Of a DNA stretch of 64,000 nt, positions 60,572 through 64,000 are shown one piece after another. The first letter of the stretch is position 1, and every line of letters starts with the position of its first letter. The position numbers were made by a program, and so were the translations under genes. The stretch spans positions 124,001 to 188,000 of the forward strand of contig CAYZWI010000002.1 of assembly GCA_964482205.1 (NCBI GenBank), written 5' to 3'. The notes below the pieces were generated by a model. The model was not told where the DNA came from, did not search any database, and saw only the letters and a program-made list of their open reading frames with translations. The DNA is from JAZDGX01 sp964482205 (GTDB taxonomy: Bacteria > Eisenbacteria > RBG-16-71-46 > CAIMUX01 > WJJG01).

Positions 60572-61054
60572 TCATCTCTTGCGCAAGGCGGCCACCGTGT
60601 ATGGAAGCAGGCCGCCCGCCTCGCAGATCGCGAGAATCTCGGGCGGGAGCTTCGGGAAGGCGAAGCTCTTGCCCGCCACCCGAATCTCTCCCGCCGAAGG
60701 ATCGAGAACCACCGCATCGCCGTCGCGATACGCCTCGACCGCCTGCGGGCATTCCACCAGCAGGAGGCCTTGATTGATCGCGGCGCGATAGAAAATCCGC
60801 GCAAAACTGCCGGCCACGATGGCCTGCACGCCGGCCGCCTTCAGTCCCACGACCGGCTGCTCGCGCGAGCTGCCGCAGCCGAAGTTCTTGCCGGCGAAGA
60901 GGAGATCGCCGGCTTTCACCTGCGTCGCGAAGGACGCGTCGAGGTCCTCCAGCAGATGGGGCTTGATCTCGTCGGCCGTGCTGCAGGTGTAGGTGTACTT
61001 GCCGGGGAACAGCATGTCGGTATTGATGTCGTCGCCGTACTTCCAGATCTTCAT
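60572..61054 (-). CDS. leuD: 3-isopropylmalate dehydratase small subunit (LeuD type)
   Basis: A 160-residue swivelling subunit with GDDINTDMLFPGKYT (residues about 7-21), NFGCGSSREQP (substrate loop, about 57-67) and FARIFYRAAINQGLLL. This short form, typical of archaea and many bacteria, pairs with the LeuC-type subunit encoded 14 bases upstream. The complex isomerises 2- to 3-isopropylmalate in leucine synthesis; homoaconitase or citramalate activity cannot be excluded. TAGGAGAGG is the ribosome site. Confidence 0.9.
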   Translation of the reverse strand: MKIWKYGDDINTDMLFPGKYTYTCSTADEIKPHLLEDLDASFATQVKAGDLLFAGKNFGCGSSREQPVVGLKAAGVQAIVAGSFARIFYRAAINQGLLLVECPQAVEAYRDGDAVVLDPSAGEIRVAGKSFAFPKLPPEILAICEAGGLLPYTVAALRKR

Positions 61055-61068
61055 GTTCCTCTCCTAAA

Positions 61069-62325
61069 TCAGATGCTGCGCGGGTCGGTCAACTTGCCGG
61101 TGAGCGCGGAGGCCGCGACCGTTTGCGGGCTGGCGAGATAGATCTCGGCTTCCTTGCAGCCCATGCGCCCCTTGAAATTGCGGTTCGAAGTGCTGAGACA
61201 GCGTTCGCCCGGAGCGAGCACGCCCTGATGCGCGCCCAGGCAGGGCCCGCAGCCCGGCGGGAGAAGCGTGGCGCCCGCGCGCGAGAGCCGCGTGATCACG
61301 CCGCGCTCGATGGCCGCCTCGAAGATCCGCCGCGAGGCAGGCAGCACGAGCAGGCGCGTGCCCGGCGCGATCGTGCGTCCGTCCAACAGCTGCGCGGCCG
61401 CTTCGAGATCGCTCAGCCGTCCGTTGGTGCAGGTGCCGAGCAGGAACTGCTGGAACTCGATGCCCGCCGCCTCGCGCACGGTCTTGACTTGATCGACCTT
61501 GTGCGGCAGCGCGACCACCGGCTCGATCGCGGCGAGGTCGTATTCGATCTCTCGGACGTAGCGCGCGTCGGCATCCGCCCAGGTCTCCTCGCCGGCGTCC
61601 TTGGCTCCGGCGTTGCGCAGATACTCGCGCGTCGCGGCGTCGCTCGGGAAGACCGCGATCTTCGCGCCCATCTCGACGCCCATGTTCGCGATCACGAAGC
61701 GGTCTTCGATGGAGAGCGCGCCGGTGGCGCCGTGGAACTCGACCGCCGCATAGTTGGCCCCGTCCGCGCCCATCCGCCCGATGATCGTCAGGATGAGGTC
61801 CTTGGCCGAAACCCGCGCGGGCAGCCGGTTCTTGAGCGTGATCTTGATCGTCTCGGGGACTTTCAGCCACAGCTGGCCGCGCAGGAGCAAGGCGGCCGCC
61901 TCGGTGCGGTCGATCCCCGTGGCGAAGGCGTTCACCGCGCCGTACGAACAGGTGTGCGAATCGCTGCCGACCAGCACGCCGCCCGGCCGCGCGTGGCCGC
62001 GTTCGACGACGATCTGATGGCAGATGCCTTCGCCGAGCTCGTAGAAATTCGGAATGCGATAGCGGGTCACGAAGTCGCGCACCTTCTTGTGATTCGTCGC
62101 CGTCTTCTCGTCCGAGGCGGGAATCACATGATCGAGCACGATGATCGGCATGGCGGCATCGGCCACGCCGAACTCCGCCAGCTCGTTGCCGATCTTGCCC
62201 ACGATGGCCGATGTGTTGTCGTGCGTGAGCAGATGATCCGGCTTCACGATCACGATCTGACCGGGAACCGTCTGCGACAATCCGGCCCGCTTCGCCAGCA
62301 CTTTTTCCGCGAATGTCATGCCCAT
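61069..62325 (-). CDS. leuC: 3-isopropylmalate dehydratase large subunit (LeuC type)
   Basis: A 418-residue aconitase-family subunit. It has PDHLLTHDNTSAIV (residues about 29-42), the GSDSHTCSYGAVNAFATGID block, the first cluster ligand in LGTCTNGRLSD (about 300) and the other two in PPGCGPCLGAHQG (about 359-362), followed by STSNRNFKGRMG. It binds a 4Fe-4S cluster and acts with the LeuD-type subunit encoded next. The separate short subunits resemble archaeal-type isopropylmalate/homoaconitate enzymes. GAGGTG upstream supports the start. A second, fused enzyme of the same family ends 77 bases upstream. Confidence 0.92.
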   Translation of the reverse strand: MGMTFAEKVLAKRAGLSQTVPGQIVIVKPDHLLTHDNTSAIVGKIGNELAEFGVADAAMPIIVLDHVIPASDEKTATNHKKVRDFVTRYRIPNFYELGEGICHQIVVERGHARPGGVLVGSDSHTCSYGAVNAFATGIDRTEAAALLLRGQLWLKVPETIKITLKNRLPARVSAKDLILTIIGRMGADGANYAAVEFHGATGALSIEDRFVIANMGVEMGAKIAVFPSDAATREYLRNAGAKDAGEETWADADARYVREIEYDLAAIEPVVALPHKVDQVKTVREAAGIEFQQFLLGTCTNGRLSDLEAAAQLLDGRTIAPGTRLLVLPASRRIFEAAIERGVITRLSRAGATLLPPGCGPCLGAHQGVLAPGERCLSTSNRNFKGRMGCKEAEIYLASPQTVAASALTGKLTDPRSI

Positions 62326-62402
62326 GGATTCACCTCACCGTTGCGCTCGCGCCTGCCGCTTGCGATTCCCGCGCCTCTTGGCGTTGCGTACGCGCGTGCG
62401 GC

Positions 62403-64000
62403 TCAAGCCTTCTTGAGAAGGCCGCCGCGCTGGTAGATCTCCATTTGCACGGGAGCGAAGGGCTGCCCCGCCACTTCCTTCCCCGAAGGCAGATGGATCT
62501 TTCCGCCCTCCAGGTCGACTTCGATTTCCTGTCCGTCCGCGAGACCCGCGGAATTCAGATCGGCCGAAAGAATTGGGAAGCCCTGATTGATCGCGTTGCG
62601 CTCATAGATCGCGCCGAAGGATTCGGCCACGATGAGCGCGACGCCCAGGCTGACGAAGCAGTCGACCGCCTGCTGGCGCGAAGAGCCGCATCCGAAATTC
62701 TTGCCGGCGACCACGATGTCGCCCGGACGCGCGTGGCGGCTGAAGTCCTCGCGGCCCGGGAGGTTCCCGAAGGTGTATTGCCCCATCTCCGCGAGCTCCG
62801 TGACGGCGAGATGGCGATTGTGATAGATCATGTCGGTGTCGATGTTGTCGCGCCCGATCATCCAGACGCGCCCGCGCAAGCGCTTCGGCTTCGCCTGCAT
62901 CGACGCGGGTGCGCTCCCGCCCGCCGCGCCCGCGGCCGCCGCATTCGCACCCAGCCTTGCGCCCGCGCCCGCGCCTGCTCCCGCACCTGCGCCTGCTCTC
63001 GCGCCCGCGCTCGCGGCCCCCGCCTCCTTCGCATGCGCCGGGCTTGCATACACGGCCGGCCGCTCGGGAATCGCATGCGGCAGCGCGATCGCGCCCGCCA
63101 CCGCCGCGGCTGCGGCCACGACGGGAGAGGCGAGGTAGACTTCGCCCTTGCCCTGCTTTCCCGGGAAATTGCGATTTCCCGTGCTCACCGTCACTTCGCC
63201 GGGGCCGTTCTGCCCGATCTGCCCCGCCGCGCATCCGCCGCAACCCGCGTTGCCCACGAGCGCGCCCGCTTCCTTGAAGACATCGAACAAGCCTTCGGCG
63301 AGGCATTGACGCCAGATGCGATCGGTCGCCGGGACGATCTTCAACACGACGCCCGGCGCAATCTTGCGTCCCGTGAGAACCTTCGCCGCGGCGCGCAAAT
63401 CTTCCATGCGCCCGTCGGTGCACGAGCCGATGAAGACGGAGTCGACCTTGCGCCCGAGCGCTTCGGCGACCGGAATCACATCTTCAGGCGCGCCCGGACG
63501 CGAGAGCAGCGGCTCGAGGCCTTGCACATCGATCTCGATCGTGTCCGCGTAGCGCGCGTCCGGGTCGGCCGCAAGCGGCGCGACCGGCCGGCCGCTCGCG
63601 CGCGCGCAATGCTCGATGACCGCTGCGTTGGGCGCGAAGAGCGCGATGATCCCGCCCATCTCCGTCGCCATCGAGGCCATCGTGATGCGGCCGGCCAGAT
63701 CGAGCTCGTCGATCGCGGGGCCCGAGAACTCGGCCGCGTATCCGAGCAGCCCGTTCGCGCCGAGGGTGCGCAGCGCCGCGAGGGTCAGGTCCTTCGGATG
63801 CGCGGCGCTCGAAGGCCGCCCGCGAAAGACCACCCGCAGCGTCGCCGGCACCTTGAACCACACGCGTCCGTGGGCGAAGGCGTGCGCGATGTCGAGATCG
63901 CCCATCCCCTGCCCGAAGGCCCCGATCGCTCCGAGGATGTTGGCGTGCGAATCGGTGGAGACGAGCGTCTCGCCGGGAATGATCAGGCCTTCGTCGATCG
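62403..64000 (-). CDS. Aconitase-family dehydratase, large and small subunits fused (5' end cut)
   Basis: The frame is open from the right window edge to a stop at 62403, about 532 residues, and its start lies beyond 64000. The visible large-subunit part begins in a STDSHANILGAIGAF block and holds FIGSCTDGRMED and the cluster pair in GCGGCAAGQ. It ends in STGNRNFPGKQGKGEVYLASP. An Ala/Gly-rich linker of about 45 residues follows, then a complete LeuD-like domain with IGRDNIDTDMIYHNRH and KNFGCGSSRQQAVD. It isomerises a 2- to 3-hydroxyacid; isopropylmalate, citramalate or homocitrate are all possible. Having it beside a separate leuCD pair suggests two substrates. It is the first visible gene of the leftward run. 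Confidence 0.85.
   Translation of the reverse strand, partial: IDEGLIIPGETLVSTDSHANILGAIGAFGQGMGDLDIAHAFAHGRVWFKVPATLRVVFRGRPSSAAHPKDLTLAALRTLGANGLLGYAAEFSGPAIDELDLAGRITMASMATEMGGIIALFAPNAAVIEHCARASGRPVAPLAADPDARYADTIEIDVQGLEPLLSRPGAPEDVIPVAEALGRKVDSVFIGSCTDGRMEDLRAAAKVLTGRKIAPGVVLKIVPATDRIWRQCLAEGLFDVFKEAGALVGNAGCGGCAAGQIGQNGPGEVTVSTGNRNFPGKQGKGEVYLASPVVAAAAAVAGAIALPHAIPERPAVYASPAHAKEAGAASAGARAGAGAGAGAGAGARLGANAAAAGAAGGSAPASMQAKPKRLRGRVWMIGRDNIDTDMIYHNRHLAVTELAEMGQYTFGNLPGREDFSRHARPGDIVVAGKNFGCGSSRQQAVDCFVSLGVALIVAESFGAIYERNAINQGFPILSADLNSAGLADGQEIEVDLEGGKIHLPSGKEVAGQPFAPVQMEIYQRGGLLKKA
62930..63030. repeat. Low-complexity GC repeat encoding an Ala/Gly linker
   Basis: Degenerate GCGCCTGCNCCC-type units on the plus strand. 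On the minus strand they encode the (A/G)-rich linker between the large and small subunit domains of the fused dehydratase. The composition differs from the flanking coding sequence. Confidence 0.6.

Overview
The window is a dense, GC-rich stretch of bacterial chromosome with genes on both strands, short gaps, strong AGGAGG-type ribosome binding sites and a marked G/C preference at third codon positions. Several traits point to a deep-branching Gram-negative bacterium of the FCB side of the tree. A Candidatus Eisenbacteria-like genome is my best guess; this is inference and no marker gene settles it. The traits are large secreted M14 carboxypeptidases ending in FlgD-like Ig domains, a lipoprotein lytic transglycosylase with four LysM modules, PMT-type membrane glycosyltransferases and a secreted transglutaminase-like protein. 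I see no rRNA, tRNA, CRISPR array, insertion sequence or prophage.

Layout. 1-3.6 kb: the start of a GT4 glycosyltransferase that runs off the left edge, a secreted protein built of 137-residue repeats, and a Cys-rich protein. 3.7-6.8 kb: a citrate lyase locus in which the acyl-carrier (CitD) and beta (CitE) subunits are one polypeptide, followed by citF. 6.9-13.8 kb: an SH3 protein, PhoU, a YdhR-like protein, a prolyl oligopeptidase, a GPP34 protein and a GT39-like enzyme. 13.9-20.5 kb: an ABC-2 exporter operon behind a very large membrane protein. 20.7-30.9 kb: two secreted M14 carboxypeptidases flanking an SDR/M20 pair, a second SDR and a membrane protein; a 159-bp element with 25-bp terminal inverted repeats lies here. 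31.2-33.9 kb: a Fur-family regulator and the LysM transglycosylase.

34-44.7 kb is the most interesting part: a two-gene molybdenum hydroxylase (xanthine dehydrogenase family), threonine synthase, an SsnA-type amidohydrolase, a macrodomain protein and a single-chain dihydropyrimidine dehydrogenase-like flavoenzyme. Between ssnA and the macrodomain gene sits a tiny membrane-protein gene whose in-frame TGA is followed by an open, codon-biased extension and a SECIS-like hairpin, so it is a candidate selenoprotein. SsnA and relatives are linked by comparative genomics to selenium-dependent molybdenum hydroxylases, so the two observations may be connected. A YgeW-like carbamoyltransferase, another member of that gene set, lies at 59.5 kb.

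44.8-54.7 kb: a membrane glycosyltransferase, a DUF438/hemerythrin/PAS protein, aspartate kinase with aspartate-semialdehyde dehydrogenase (these feed threonine synthase), a Trm112-like methyltransferase, AsnRS and a pseudouridine synthase. 54.8-59.5 kb: a secreted protein with a strong promoter, structured leader and strong terminator, a transglutaminase-like protein, a SprT-like metalloprotein and YjbQ. 59.5-64 kb: the YgeW-like gene behind leuD and leuC, then a second aconitase-family enzyme with large and small subunits fused, running off the right edge.
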